From a virus: 64,000 bases of DNA. Numbering within the stretch: position 1 is the first letter of the stretch; every line of letters begins with the position of its first letter. Positions 39,555 through 47,170 of this stretch are shown piece after piece. The DNA lies in the IMG/VR virus record IMGVR_UViG_3300033146_003395, positions 1-64,000 of that record. One strand, written 5' to 3'. The notes under the pieces are model-generated. The model worked only from the letters and a program-made list of their open reading frames with translations. It did not search any database and had not been told where the DNA came from. The position numbers and the translations under genes were made by a program.

Positions 39555-40934
39555 ATGATAAAAAAGATACTAGATGAATTTAATAAAACAAATTCGACGA
39601 ATGATAAAAAAATTGTATTAGAAAAACATAAAGATAACTTACAATTAATTGAAGTGTTTCAAAAAGCATTAGATAAAGTTAAATGGACTTATGGGATAAC
39701 TTTAAAAAATATTCCAGAGTATAAATGTTCTAACAAACAGGATTTGCAATGGGCTCTGACTTCTTTAGAACTATTAGCTGATAGAACATATAGTGGACAT
39801 GCTGCCCTTGATTATATACATAATATTTTAAGTTCTATATCTGAAGATAACGCCTACATTATCGAAAGAATTTTGGATAGAGATCTAAAAATTAGATTTG
39901 GTAAAACTGAATTTAATAAGATAGTCGATAAAGGATTACAATGTACTCGTCCTCCATACACTAGATGTGAAATTGGTACTAAAGCAAATATTCTTAAAAA
40001 TATGCCAGTTGATAAAGATGGTAACTTCAAAAATAAAGTATACAGTGAAGTTAAAATGGATGGTACATTCCGTAGAGCAGTTGTTGATGGTACAGATGTT
40101 GAAATTACTTCAAGACCAGGTATTGCTGGTTCATTTCCATTAATCGAAGCACAATTAAAAACTATACCTTTTGAGGGTTATGTTTATATTGGTGAAATGA
40201 CTTTAAGAGGCGAACAAGACCGTTCAAAAGGTAATGGTCTTATTAATTCTGATGATATTCCACATGACGATGTTTTATTTACTGTTTGGGATATGATACC
40301 TATTCAAGAATATGCTATGACTAAAGATGAAATTAAGAAAGCAGAAAAAGCTGGAACATTAAGTCATTATGAAGATAGATTTAATTTATTAGAACATGCT
40401 ATCAAAAATATCCCTGGTGGATTAGCAAATGTTGAACTTATTGAATACAGAATTGTTAAAAACATGACTGAAGCTTATGAGCATTTCCAAGAAGTTACTC
40501 TAAGAGGTGACGAAGGTACAGTTATTAAAGCTCACGATATGACTCACAAAGATGGTAACAGTAAAAAACAATTAAAAGTTAAACTTGTTATTGAATTAGA
40601 TATGAGAATTACCGGATTTAATGCTGGTAATAAAGGTTCTAAAAATGAAGCATATTTCTCAGGAATTAATTTTGAGAATGATGAAGGTACTATCAAAGGT
40701 TCAGTTGGTGTTACATCATTAACAGAAAAAGATAGAGACTACTTTCATGAAAATAGAGAATTTGTTATTGGACAAGTTATGTCAATGGTTTGTAACGATA
40801 TTACACAAGCATCTGGAAATGATTTTAAAGCGTTATCACATCCAAGATATGATAAACTTAGAGGTAAAGAAAAAGAAACTGATACTCTTGAAAGAGCATT
40901 AGAACAAAAACAAATGGCAATGGAGTTAAAATAA
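39555..40934 (+). CDS. 30: ATP-dependent DNA ligase gp30
   Basis: 459 aa (T4: 487). Adenylation lysine in S-E-V-K-M-D-G-T-F-R-R (about residue 165), then E-I-T-S-R-P-G, Y-I-G-E-M-T (motif III), E-G-T-V-I-K (motif IV) and K-K-Q-L-K-V-K-L (motif V). Joins Okazaki fragments and repairs nicks. RBS AAAGGATTAATAA. Confidence 0.93.
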   Translation: MIKKILDEFNKTNSTNDKKIVLEKHKDNLQLIEVFQKALDKVKWTYGITLKNIPEYKCSNKQDLQWALTSLELLADRTYSGHAALDYIHNILSSISEDNAYIIERILDRDLKIRFGKTEFNKIVDKGLQCTRPPYTRCEIGTKANILKNMPVDKDGNFKNKVYSEVKMDGTFRRAVVDGTDVEITSRPGIAGSFPLIEAQLKTIPFEGYVYIGEMTLRGEQDRSKGNGLINSDDIPHDDVLFTVWDMIPIQEYAMTKDEIKKAEKAGTLSHYEDRFNLLEHAIKNIPGGLANVELIEYRIVKNMTEAYEHFQEVTLRGDEGTVIKAHDMTHKDGNSKKQLKVKLVIELDMRITGFNAGNKGSKNEAYFSGINFENDEGTIKGSVGVTSLTEKDRDYFHENREFVIGQVMSMVCNDITQASGNDFKALSHPRYDKLRGKEKETDTLERALEQKQMAMELK

Positions 40935-41134
40935 TGGCTAAGTGGTTAAAATATAAAAACTTTAATCAATATAATGAAAGAATATCTGAAACAATGTTAC
41001 ATAAAGCAATGAATGATAAACTTTATAAAAATATTGTTAAAGAAAATATTTTAAGAAATGTTAGAGAAGACTACAATAAAGATAGTGAACTTACTGAATA
41101 TATGTTAGATCACTATGCTATGTATTTTATATAA
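40934..41134 (+). CDS. Small basic protein, degenerate shared ending (A-M-Y-F-I)
   Basis: 66 aa, Lys/Asn-rich, one-base overlap with ligase. Ends L-D-H-Y-A-M-Y-F-I, which keeps Y-F-I but not P-E. Function unknown. Confidence 0.6.
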   Translation: MAKWLKYKNFNQYNERISETMLHKAMNDKLYKNIVKENILRNVREDYNKDSELTEYMLDHYAMYFI

Positions 41135-41143
41135 GGATAAATA

Positions 41144-41395
41144 ATGGCTAAAGATTTTGACCATCTAGCGAAAGCTAGAGCCCGTGAAGAAAAAGAACAC
41201 AATTATTATACTAGATGGAGTTATGATGATGCCTGGGGTTATTTATCAGCACAAATAAAGGGTAAAACTAAGTGGGAAAGGCAAGCTTCAAAGTTAAAAC
41301 AAGAAATTGATAATACTACTTATCCTAAGAGACTTAAAAAGCTCCAGAAAAAACTCCAGATTATTGTTGATGAATATCCTGAATATTTTGTATAA
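41144..41395 (+). CDS. Small helical protein, C-terminal Y-P-E-Y-F-V
   Basis: 83 aa, charged. Ends I-V-D-E-Y-P-E-Y-F-V using CCT-GAA-TAT-TTT-GTA-TAA: no GGAG and no overlapping gene, so the ending is conserved without a translational-coupling role. Followed by a promoter. Confidence 0.65.
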   Translation: MAKDFDHLAKARAREEKEHNYYTRWSYDDAWGYLSAQIKGKTKWERQASKLKQEIDNTTYPKRLKKLQKKLQIIVDEYPEYFV

Positions 41396-41406
41396 TTTAA
41401 TCCAAA

Positions 41407-41448
41407 TTTAACCTAGAACTAATATAAGTTATGGTATAATATAGTATA
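41407..41448 (+). promoter_or_regulatory. Phage early-type promoter, family copy 8
   Basis: TTTAACC, TTATGG-TATAAT (41435-41440), ATAGTATATAAA; starts the densest run of motif genes (41461-44228). Confidence 0.8.
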
Positions 41449-41460
41449 TAAAGGATAATA

Positions 41461-41781
41461 ATGATGATACAATATTATGAAACTAAATTAGAGAATTTTG
41501 ATTACGAAATTTCTAATCCCAAAAAAATACAAAAACCTAAAAGTATTAGATGCAGATTTAAAGTTGGTGATACTATTATTAATATTAACAGATTGCAAGT
41601 CGAAAAGAAACCGCAAAATTGGGAAGTCATAAAAATTAATAAGAATTCTATGACTGTTGCAGGATTAGTTGAAAGTCGTTGGTACAAAACACAACGTCAA
41701 ACAGATATTAACCAAGATGGTTATAAATTTTATAAAACATTAGATGAATATAATGAAATGTTTCCAGAATATTTTGTATAG
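41461..41781 (+). CDS. Small beta-rich protein, C-terminal F-P-E-Y-F-V
   Basis: 106 aa (a second ATG follows at once). R-F-K-V-G-D-T-I-I-N-I-N-R ... W-E-V-I-K-I-N-K-N-S-M-T-V suggests an SH3/KOW-like barrel. Ends N-E-M-F-P-E-Y-F-V (CCA-GAA), followed by TAGGAAAAAG for the next gene. Confidence 0.65.
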   Translation: MMIQYYETKLENFDYEISNPKKIQKPKSIRCRFKVGDTIININRLQVEKKPQNWEVIKINKNSMTVAGLVESRWYKTQRQTDINQDGYKFYKTLDEYNEMFPEYFV

Positions 41782-41788
41782 GAAAAAG

Positions 41789-42046
41789 ATGAAAAAGAAA
41801 AGAAATCCAGAATTTTTAGTCTATCGTTTTGGTGATGCACCTGAAGGGTCTATTCAAATCGTTATGAAATATACTGGAATATCAAATAATGAAGATTTTG
41901 ATTATGTCGATACAGTTTATGGTAATTATGGTAATTATAGTAATTATGGTAGCACCTATAGTTTTTGTGAAGATTATGTTTTACAAAAAACTGGTTGCAA
42001 TACTATAGAAGCATTCCATGAAAAATATCCAGAGTATTCAATATGA
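41789..42046 (+). CDS. Small protein with Tyr-Gly-Asn repeats, C-terminal Y-P-E-Y-S-I
   Basis: 85 aa from the ATG at 41789 (TAGGAAAAAG). Contains Y-G-N-Y-G-N-Y-S-N-Y-G-S, a low-complexity run. Ends E-K-Y-P-E-Y-S-I, overlapping the next ATG by 4 bases. Confidence 0.65.
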   Translation: MKKKRNPEFLVYRFGDAPEGSIQIVMKYTGISNNEDFDYVDTVYGNYGNYSNYGSTYSFCEDYVLQKTGCNTIEAFHEKYPEYSI

Positions 42047-42471
42047 TGGGTTCAAAAGGAGAAACTTTGTTAAAAGTAGAAACAACATCAACAGAAAAAA
42101 ACTTAGCTATATTATTCTTAGAACGTCCACCAGAGGGATATTCATTTAATTCCTTAGATGAAGCTTTTGCATATGCTGAGCAGTATATGAGAGAATCTAA
42201 AGAGACAAAAGAATATTATGTTTGTACAATGTTTCCGTATGATTTACGTGATATTGTAAAAGCGAGAGTTAAAACACCCGCTAAATATTTTACTAGTTAT
42301 AAACAAGCTAGAATTTTTCAACTACAGTTAGCTTTTAAAAATGATATTGAGCAAAAGAAACAAGATGATGAAGGTTATTTTACAGTAGATGGAAAATATA
42401 AATTATTATCTGAAGGTGATATGGGCGAGTATTATGAGTACCATAAAACTGAACCAGAGTATTTCGTATGA
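42043..42471 (+). CDS. Unknown protein, C-terminal E-P-E-Y-F-V
   Basis: 142 aa. Contains S-L-D-E-A-F-A-Y-A-E-Q-Y-M and V-D-G-K-Y-K-L-L-S-E-G-D. Ends K-T-E-P-E-Y-F-V; CCAGAGTATTTCGTATGA provides GAG and the overlapping next start. Function unknown. Confidence 0.65.
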   Translation: MMGSKGETLLKVETTSTEKNLAILFLERPPEGYSFNSLDEAFAYAEQYMRESKETKEYYVCTMFPYDLRDIVKARVKTPAKYFTSYKQARIFQLQLAFKNDIEQKKQDDEGYFTVDGKYKLLSEGDMGEYYEYHKTEPEYFV

Positions 42472-42674
42472 AAAAATTATCAGATTTAATAATAGGTGAT
42501 TTAGTTGAATTTAAACTTGAAGCATTTAATCAAAGAGTTTATAAAGTAACAGATTTTAGAGATAACTGGAATATTATTAAATTACTAGATTTAACATACG
42601 GTGGAGAAACTTGGTGGCAAAAAGATAAGCTTAAAGAAATAACACCTGAAGAATGGCCGGAGTATTTCGTATGA
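42468..42674 (+). CDS. Small SH3-like protein, C-terminal W-P-E-Y-F-V
   Basis: 68 aa. I-G-D-L-V-E-F-K-L ... R-V-Y-K-V-T-D-F ... G-G-E-T-W-W fits a small beta barrel. Ends P-E-E-W-P-E-Y-F-V in CCGGAGTATTTCGTATGA, which contains the Shine-Dalgarno and start of the next gene. Confidence 0.65.
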   Translation: MKKLSDLIIGDLVEFKLEAFNQRVYKVTDFRDNWNIIKLLDLTYGGETWWQKDKLKEITPEEWPEYFV

Positions 42675-42901
42675 AAAAATTAGAAGATTTTCCAATAGGA
42701 ACTGAAATAGTTTATATACCAAATCTGATTAAACATAAAGCAATCCATAAGAGTTGGATTGTACAGAATATTTCAGTAAATAACAATTTAGTTTGTGGAG
42801 TAAAAGATTCAGAAGGTTGGACTGGTATTCAAGAAAAAGATTTAGATAATTATATGGTTATTGATGATGTAAAAATAAATTACCCGGAGTATTTCGTATG
42901 A
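42671..42901 (+). CDS. Small SH3-like protein, C-terminal Y-P-E-Y-F-V
   Basis: 76 aa from the ATG at 42671. Layout resembles its upstream neighbour (M-K-K-L then I-G-T-E-I-V-Y-I ... S-W-I-V-Q-N-I-S). Ends K-I-N-Y-P-E-Y-F-V in CCGGAGTATTTCGTATGA. Confidence 0.65.
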   Translation: MKKLEDFPIGTEIVYIPNLIKHKAIHKSWIVQNISVNNNLVCGVKDSEGWTGIQEKDLDNYMVIDDVKINYPEYFV

Positions 42902-43137
42902 TAGAACAAGAATTAGAGATGTCATTTGATGCTGATATGCACATGAAAGTATTAAATGATGCTAAAGATGCTTTACTCGAAAATGCTAATATTCATGATG
43001 TTAAAAGCTTAATTCAAATCCGCCAATATTGTAATAATCCTGGAGAATTCCAGATAGTAGACTGTTACGATAAAGTCGCAATTGACTTAGACTTATATAA
43101 TAAATTAAATAAAGATTTCCCGGAGTATTTCGTATGA
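42898..43137 (+). CDS. Small helical protein, C-terminal F-P-E-Y-F-V
   Basis: 79 aa, 4-base overlaps both sides. L-N-D-A-K-D-A-L-L-E-N-A and an acidic start. Ends N-K-D-F-P-E-Y-F-V in CCGGAGTATTTCGTATGA. Function unknown. Confidence 0.65.
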   Translation: MIEQELEMSFDADMHMKVLNDAKDALLENANIHDVKSLIQIRQYCNNPGEFQIVDCYDKVAIDLDLYNKLNKDFPEYFV

Positions 43138-43352
43138 AAAATAAAGAATTAAAAGATAATTATGAAGAGCTTACAGAAGAGCTAAGATATTATAAAAACA
43201 GAGTTAATGAGCATAGTCAAATCAGACCGTCTGAACCAGGTAAAAGACTTGACCAATGGAGATTAGGTTGGAATATATTTCATAATAATGTTGCTAGACT
43301 TGAAAAAATAGTGCAAACATTCAAAGATGAACACCCGGAGTTTTTTGTATGA
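43134..43352 (+). CDS. Small coiled-coil protein, C-terminal H-P-E-F-F-V
   Basis: 72 aa, charged helix at the start (K-D-N-Y-E-E-L-T-E-E-L-R). Ends K-D-E-H-P-E-F-F-V; GGAG of the P-E codons serves the overlapping next gene. Confidence 0.65.
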   Translation: MKNKELKDNYEELTEELRYYKNRVNEHSQIRPSEPGKRLDQWRLGWNIFHNNVARLEKIVQTFKDEHPEFFV

Positions 43353-43603
43353 GACCAGAAATAAATAGTTTCAGTGTCGATGAAAAACAGTTTTGGTATG
43401 TTACAACTAACCTAGATGATAAAAACGTTAATATGTCTAACCTAGATTATCTTTGTAATGATTTTGTGATAAGAGGTTGGAAAGATACTGTTACTAATTA
43501 TGGAGCTGATGAAGCTAACAATATGATTATTCACGAAGATTTATCAGCAATTAATAATTTTTTAGAACAATTTAGAGAAGATTGTCCTGAGTATTTTGTA
43601 TAA
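43349..43603 (+). CDS. Small protein, C-terminal C-P-E-Y-F-V
   Basis: 84 aa. Ends R-E-D-C-P-E-Y-F-V with codons CCT-GAG and a TAA stop; next gene lies 8 bases on with weak AAGAGATATT. Function unknown. Confidence 0.65.
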   Translation: MRPEINSFSVDEKQFWYVTTNLDDKNVNMSNLDYLCNDFVIRGWKDTVTNYGADEANNMIIHEDLSAINNFLEQFREDCPEYFV

Positions 43604-43611
43604 GAGATATT

Positions 43612-43905
43612 ATGGGAAATGAAATTTTAGAAATGACATTTGGAGATATAATAAATGACCCCGTAAAAGTGCCTGAGTATGATTATAAGATTTACTTATA
43701 CTATAACGAAACATTAGCGAAACTTAAATCATTAGATTCAATAACAATATTAGTTAGACTTGAAAATGAAGAATCTGCTAATCACTCTGGTGTAGCACTT
43801 GGCATTATTTTAGATACCGAAAAAAGAAAAGCAATAAACCCAAAGTACCTAAAATTTCTTTGTTTAAATTCTGAACGTGATGAGTTCCCGGAGTATTTCG
43901 TATGA
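43612..43905 (+). CDS. Small protein, C-terminal F-P-E-Y-F-V
   Basis: 97 aa, alpha/beta (S-I-T-I-L-V-R-L-E-N-E). Ends R-D-E-F-P-E-Y-F-V in CCGGAGTATTTCGTATGA with the next gene overlapping. Function unknown. Confidence 0.65.
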   Translation: MGNEILEMTFGDIINDPVKVPEYDYKIYLYYNETLAKLKSLDSITILVRLENEESANHSGVALGIILDTEKRKAINPKYLKFLCLNSERDEFPEYFV

Positions 43906-44228
43906 TTAAAAATGAACATGGATTTGGTAACACACATCTGAAACTTAATAATAAAAGAGATAAAGTAAAACTGCACCCTCATGAATATTTCAAAAAGAAC
44001 TATGATTTCGATGGAGTAACTTATAATTTCTTTCCAGAGCCTTTTACAAATGCTTTAGAAGGTGTTACTCCAGCAATGACTGGTGAAATATATGAAGTAG
44101 TTGAAGAAGGCTCAAACGGTACTATAATAATAATTAAAACTGAACTTGGAAATATTACAAAACCTGTAGGCAAATGGGCTATTGAAGAATTATATACTTT
44201 AGAAGATAATCCTGAATATTATGTCTAA
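43902..44228 (+). CDS. Small beta-rich protein, C-terminal N-P-E-Y-Y-V
   Basis: 108 aa, T-G-E-I-Y-E-V-V-E-E-G-S-N-G-T-I-I-I-I-K looks like an SH3-type barrel. Ends E-D-N-P-E-Y-Y-V (CCT-GAA-TAT-TAT-GTC-TAA), last in its operon, so the ending has no coupling role here. Confidence 0.65.
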   Translation: MIKNEHGFGNTHLKLNNKRDKVKLHPHEYFKKNYDFDGVTYNFFPEPFTNALEGVTPAMTGEIYEVVEEGSNGTIIIIKTELGNITKPVGKWAIEELYTLEDNPEYYV

Positions 44229-44239
44229 TTCTTTTGGAA

Positions 44240-44281
44240 TTTAAGCTCCGTTTAATGTTAAACATGGTATAATATAGTATA
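44240..44281 (+). promoter_or_regulatory. Phage early-type promoter, family copy 9
   Basis: TTTAAGC, palindrome GTTTAATGTTAAAC, ATGG-TATAAT (44268-44273), ATAGTATATAA; drives 44302 onward. Confidence 0.85.
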
Positions 44282-44301
44282 TAAGAAAAGAAGGATATTA
44301 A

Positions 44302-44562
44302 ATGACAATTAAAGAAATAACTAAAATTGAGATAACAGAATTAAATATAGCAATCATTGATAATTGTAATAGTAGTGAAGATACTGCTAAAACTATTGAA
44401 GCAGTTGCAGAAGTAATTATTAAAAATTCTAAACTTATGTTAGAAAGAGAAACTCAATTACAAATGAGAATTGAAGCACTTGAAGAAAAACTTCGTAAAA
44501 ATCGAGAAGAAGAAGTTTATACACAAGCTGAAATTGATTCATATAATGGGATGGGTAAATAG
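44302..44562 (+). CDS. Small coiled-coil protein of unknown function
   Basis: 86 aa after AGAAGGATATTAA, helical (L-Q-M-R-I-E-A-L-E-E-K-L-R-K-N). The next gene starts directly after its stop. No shared ending, no family. Confidence 0.6.
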   Translation: MTIKEITKIEITELNIAIIDNCNSSEDTAKTIEAVAEVIIKNSKLMLERETQLQMRIEALEEKLRKNREEEVYTQAEIDSYNGMGK

Positions 44563-44988
44563 ATGGAAAGATTATTTGCGGATAACACACCTACTTTGTT
44601 AGGATTTGAAATTACTTTAGAAATAGCAAGAGAATATGATTGGTCAATGGAGCGTACGATGGCCGAACTAAGACTTACTTTGTATAACAGTTTAGATTTA
44701 GCTTCTGAAGATAAAACAATGGCTTTAGATGAACTTCAAGAGATTAAAGATACTGAAGAAAATGAATCAGTATTAGCAACTATTCACGAATTAAGCAAAA
44801 AAGAAGCTAAAATTTCTTTAGAAATGTCAGATACTTGGTATGAAATTGATACATTAAAAAGAGAATATCCGGAAATATATCAAGCACTTGAAGATGATAT
44901 TCCAGAAGGAATTAGAGGTAATGATTTTTATAAAGAAATGCACGTTCGCTTAAAAAGAGAGTTCAGAGAAATTTGGAAGGAACTATAA
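44563..44988 (+). CDS. Unknown acidic helical protein
   Basis: 141 aa. Contains R-E-Y-P-E-I-Y-Q-A-L-E-D-D-I-P near residue 103. The next protein has the like stretch N-K-Y-P-E-I-Y-E-E-L, so the two share a segment. One-base overlap downstream. Function unknown. Confidence 0.6.
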   Translation: MERLFADNTPTLLGFEITLEIAREYDWSMERTMAELRLTLYNSLDLASEDKTMALDELQEIKDTEENESVLATIHELSKKEAKISLEMSDTWYEIDTLKREYPEIYQALEDDIPEGIRGNDFYKEMHVRLKREFREIWKEL

Positions 44989-45335
44989 TGTTAGAATTTA
45001 ATGCTGAACAAAATAAATTTGTAGCAACTCAACTAATGAATAAATACCCAGAGATTTATGAAGAATTAACTGAAGATTTTGATAGACTTCCTGCTGGAGA
45101 TTTGCAAGCGATATTAGCTGTTATTAAAGAAATTAAATTGGGGAAGAAAATCCAGGCTATTAAAGAAGTTATAAGTATCTTAGGGCTAGGCTTAAAAGAA
45201 GCTAAAGACTATGTGGAAGCACTAGAAGGTCCAATGCAAGAAACTTCAGATGGTACAAGAATTCGTACAATTAAACCTGAGATATTAACTCGATTAGCAT
45301 ATTATCAGGAGAAATACCCAGAGTATTTCGTATAG
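44988..45335 (+). CDS. Protein with ribosomal bL12 C-terminal-domain-like helix, ending Y-P-E-Y-F-V
   Basis: 115 aa from the ATG at 44988. Residues about 50-80, K-K-I-Q-A-I-K-E-V-I-S-I-L then G-L-G-L-K-E-A-K-D-Y-V-E, closely follow the K-I-x-V-I-K-x-V-R-x-I-T-G-L-G-L-K-E-A-K-x-L-V-E pattern of bL12. That domain recruits translation GTPases. bL12 homologues are known from some phages. Only the helix core is similar; the flanks differ. Ends Q-E-K-Y-P-E-Y-F-V. Confidence 0.65.
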   Translation: MLEFNAEQNKFVATQLMNKYPEIYEELTEDFDRLPAGDLQAILAVIKEIKLGKKIQAIKEVISILGLGLKEAKDYVEALEGPMQETSDGTRIRTIKPEILTRLAYYQEKYPEYFV

Positions 45336-45343
45336 GAGATAAT

Positions 45344-45676
45344 ATGAAAAATAAATTAAGTGATTTAGAAGTAGATGATGTATTTCTTGTAAATTACAAA
45401 TATGAAGACCAAGATTTTGATATTATTTGTGCAGTTATGGAAACAGATAATATAGAAGTTGATGGAATGCCAGGTATTAAAATTTCAGATTTGAAAACAT
45501 TCAATGGTGAAGATTTAGATTATGAATATAATATTTCTTTAGAAGGATATGATAGTGGTTTTATGGGAGATAAGAAGCCAGAAATTACAAATCAATTTAC
45601 ATTCAAAGAGTTCTTATTCAGTCACCAAAGTGTTTTAGGGAGATTAGAAGAAGAAAGACCAGAATATTTTGTTTAA
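45344..45676 (+). CDS. Small beta-rich protein, C-terminal R-P-E-Y-F-V
   Basis: 110 aa, starts K-L-S-D-L-E-V-D-D-V-F-L-V-N-Y-K. RBS TAGGAGATAAT. Ends E-E-E-R-P-E-Y-F-V with an AAGGAG site for the next gene outside the motif. Function unknown. Confidence 0.65.
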   Translation: MKNKLSDLEVDDVFLVNYKYEDQDFDIICAVMETDNIEVDGMPGIKISDLKTFNGEDLDYEYNISLEGYDSGFMGDKKPEITNQFTFKEFLFSHQSVLGRLEEERPEYFV

Positions 45677-45684
45677 GGAGAATA

Positions 45685-45879
45685 ATGAAAACAATACTTT
45701 TAAGTATTCCTGAACATGTAAAAAGAGTAAATTCTTTTTACCTAAGAAAAAATCATTATTTAATAAATGATGAAAAAATACCTCACAATTATGAAATAGA
45801 TGATTATGAAATGTATGATTTTCATGTAATTATAAAAGCGGTGTTAGTTACTTTGTATAAAGAAGAAAATATATTATAG
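45685..45879 (+). CDS. Small protein of unknown function
   Basis: 64 aa after AAGGAGAATA. Tyr/His-rich centre. No shared ending. Followed by TAGGAGATTTA for the broken gene. Confidence 0.55.
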   Translation: MKTILLSIPEHVKRVNSFYLRKNHYLINDEKIPHNYEIDDYEMYDFHVIIKAVLVTLYKEENIL

Positions 45880-45887
45880 GAGATTTA

Positions 45888-46184
45888 ATGTCACTTTGTA
45901 TGATAGAGCCTGAATAGTTCGGAGAGAAATTTGAAGACGTAGGAAATACAGAAATTATTTCAATGAATTATGATAAGAGTTTTTTCAAAAATTGGAATGG
46001 GCATTATTTAGTTGGTATCGATTATTTGGATAATACTGATTGTACTTATTATGTATTTTCACCTAAGAGAGCAATCTCAAATTCACGATTAACTATTAAA
46101 GTTAAGCATGATACAAAATATGAATTTACACCTGAAATCGCCGAGAGAATAATCCCAGAATTATTCCCAGAGCATTTAATTTAA
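45888..46184 (+). pseudogene. Small gene interrupted by an in-frame amber codon, C-terminal F-P-E-H-L-I
   Basis: From ATG 45888 (AGGAGATTTA upstream) the frame reads M-S-L-C-M-I-E-P-E, TAG at 45915-45917, then F-G-E-K-F-E-D-V-G-N without any other stop to 46184. CAG to TAG is the simplest cause. The piece from ATG 45963 (73 aa) has no good ribosome-binding site. Ends P-E-L-F-P-E-H-L-I. Other genes here end in TAG, so recoding of amber is unlikely. Confidence 0.65.
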
Positions 46185-46199
46185 TCTTAAGGAGATGAA

Positions 46200-46496
46200 A
46201 TGAAAAACGAAATAGTAGAAAACGGAGTTGAAGTAGAAGTATTAGAGACTGATGAAGACTTTAATAACTTTCAAAAACTAGCCGAAGGTATCAATGATGG
46301 ATTAGCACAAGTTGCTATGGAAAACCAAATGACTCAAGACAATAAAGAACAACCTATTTTTTATGGTGAGTATGATGGTGAAACTATCGGTGAAATGATG
46401 GGTGAATTTTATGAAGCAACTCAATTTTTACCTGAAAATAAAGATGGATTTGTTGATGGAACATTCGTAGTTAATGTAACATTTATTAAAAGCTAA
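46200..46496 (+). CDS. Small acidic protein of unknown function
   Basis: 98 aa after TAAGGAGATGAA. Very acidic, with G-E-Y-D-G-E-T-I-G-E-M-M-G-E. The stop overlaps the start of an endonuclease-derived gene. No family. Confidence 0.6.
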   Translation: MKNEIVENGVEVEVLETDEDFNNFQKLAEGINDGLAQVAMENQMTQDNKEQPIFYGEYDGETIGEMMGEFYEATQFLPENKDGFVDGTFVVNVTFIKS

Positions 46497-46966
46497 TGAG
46501 ACGGCTACAAACTCTCAAGGGTGTCAAATACCTAAATGATAGAGTGGGCGAAACCTTCTATCATGTAAAATTACAGGGGATTACGAAATATACTTTAAAA
46601 AGTTTCTCTCTGGATTTTGCAATATTTGATGGCGGCAGGTGTAAAAGAAAAGCACCAAGAGGGAATGAATTTTATAGAGATAAGAAAACAATCCTTTATT
46701 ATATAAAGATTAAAGGATTAAATAACGAAGATTTATATAAAATCGGTGTTACTTTATATAAAGGATCTATAGAAAAAAGTCTAAAGAAAAGATTCCATAG
46801 GCAAGAATATGAATTAATTCAATCGGAGATATTTAAAGACGGAAGTGAAGCTTTTGTTTTAGAACAACAAATATTAAAATTTAATAGAGAATATAGATAC
46901 TTGGGTGAGAAAGTACTTAAAGCCGGTAACACTGAATTGTTTATTAAAAATTTAATATTAGATTAA
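46496..46966 (+). CDS. Chimeric gene: short unknown N-terminus fused to an endonuclease C-terminus
   Basis: 156 aa. Residues 1-55 (L-N-D-R-V-G-E-T-F-Y-H-V-K-L-Q-G) resemble the small beta-barrel proteins of this region. From about residue 56 (G-N-E-F-Y-R-D-K-K-T-I-L-Y-Y-I-K-I) it is nearly identical to the nuclease domain of the 36792 and 54776 proteins, but lacks the Cys repeats. An endonuclease insertion followed by deletion would explain it. Whether it still cleaves DNA is unknown. Confidence 0.7.
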   Translation: MRRLQTLKGVKYLNDRVGETFYHVKLQGITKYTLKSFSLDFAIFDGGRCKRKAPRGNEFYRDKKTILYYIKIKGLNNEDLYKIGVTLYKGSIEKSLKKRFHRQEYELIQSEIFKDGSEAFVLEQQILKFNREYRYLGEKVLKAGNTELFIKNLILD

Positions 46967-46977
46967 AGTTATTATAG

Positions 46978-46983
46978 TATAAT
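46978..46983 (+). promoter_or_regulatory. -10 box
   Basis: TATAAT 17 bases before the ATG at 47000 with CAAGGAG between them; no upstream family element. Confidence 0.35.
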
Positions 46984-46999
46984 AGTACAAGGAGTTAAT

Positions 47000-47161
47000 A
47001 TGCACTGTATAGATAAAATCGCCGATAAAATTAATGATTTAAAAATAGAGCTTGATATTAACCGGAGCGACCTCGGCGGAGATGAAGATAAGTTATATAC
47101 TAAATCTATTCTCTTAGAATTAAAAAAATTAAAAGAGGAATACCCAGAGTATTTCGTATAA
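47000..47161 (+). CDS. Small helical protein, C-terminal Y-P-E-Y-F-V
   Basis: 53 aa, starts M-H-C-I-D-K-I-A-D-K after CAAGGAGTTAAT. Ends K-E-E-Y-P-E-Y-F-V with CCA-GAG-TAT-TTC-GTA-TAA. Function unknown. Confidence 0.7.
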   Translation: MHCIDKIADKINDLKIELDINRSDLGGDEDKLYTKSILLELKKLKEEYPEYFV

Positions 47162-47170
47162 GGAAAAAGA

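Noticed and set aside
42457-43905. The shared protein ending as a mere by-product of Shine-Dalgarno sequences
   Set aside because: The peptide is also kept where codons lack GGAG, where no gene overlaps, and at ends of operons (41395, 44228, 45676, 47161).
45888-46184. Amber codon recoding across the phage
   Set aside because: Several intact genes end in TAG next to a good ribosome-binding site for the next gene (for example 11266, 41781, 45335), so TAG acts as a stop.
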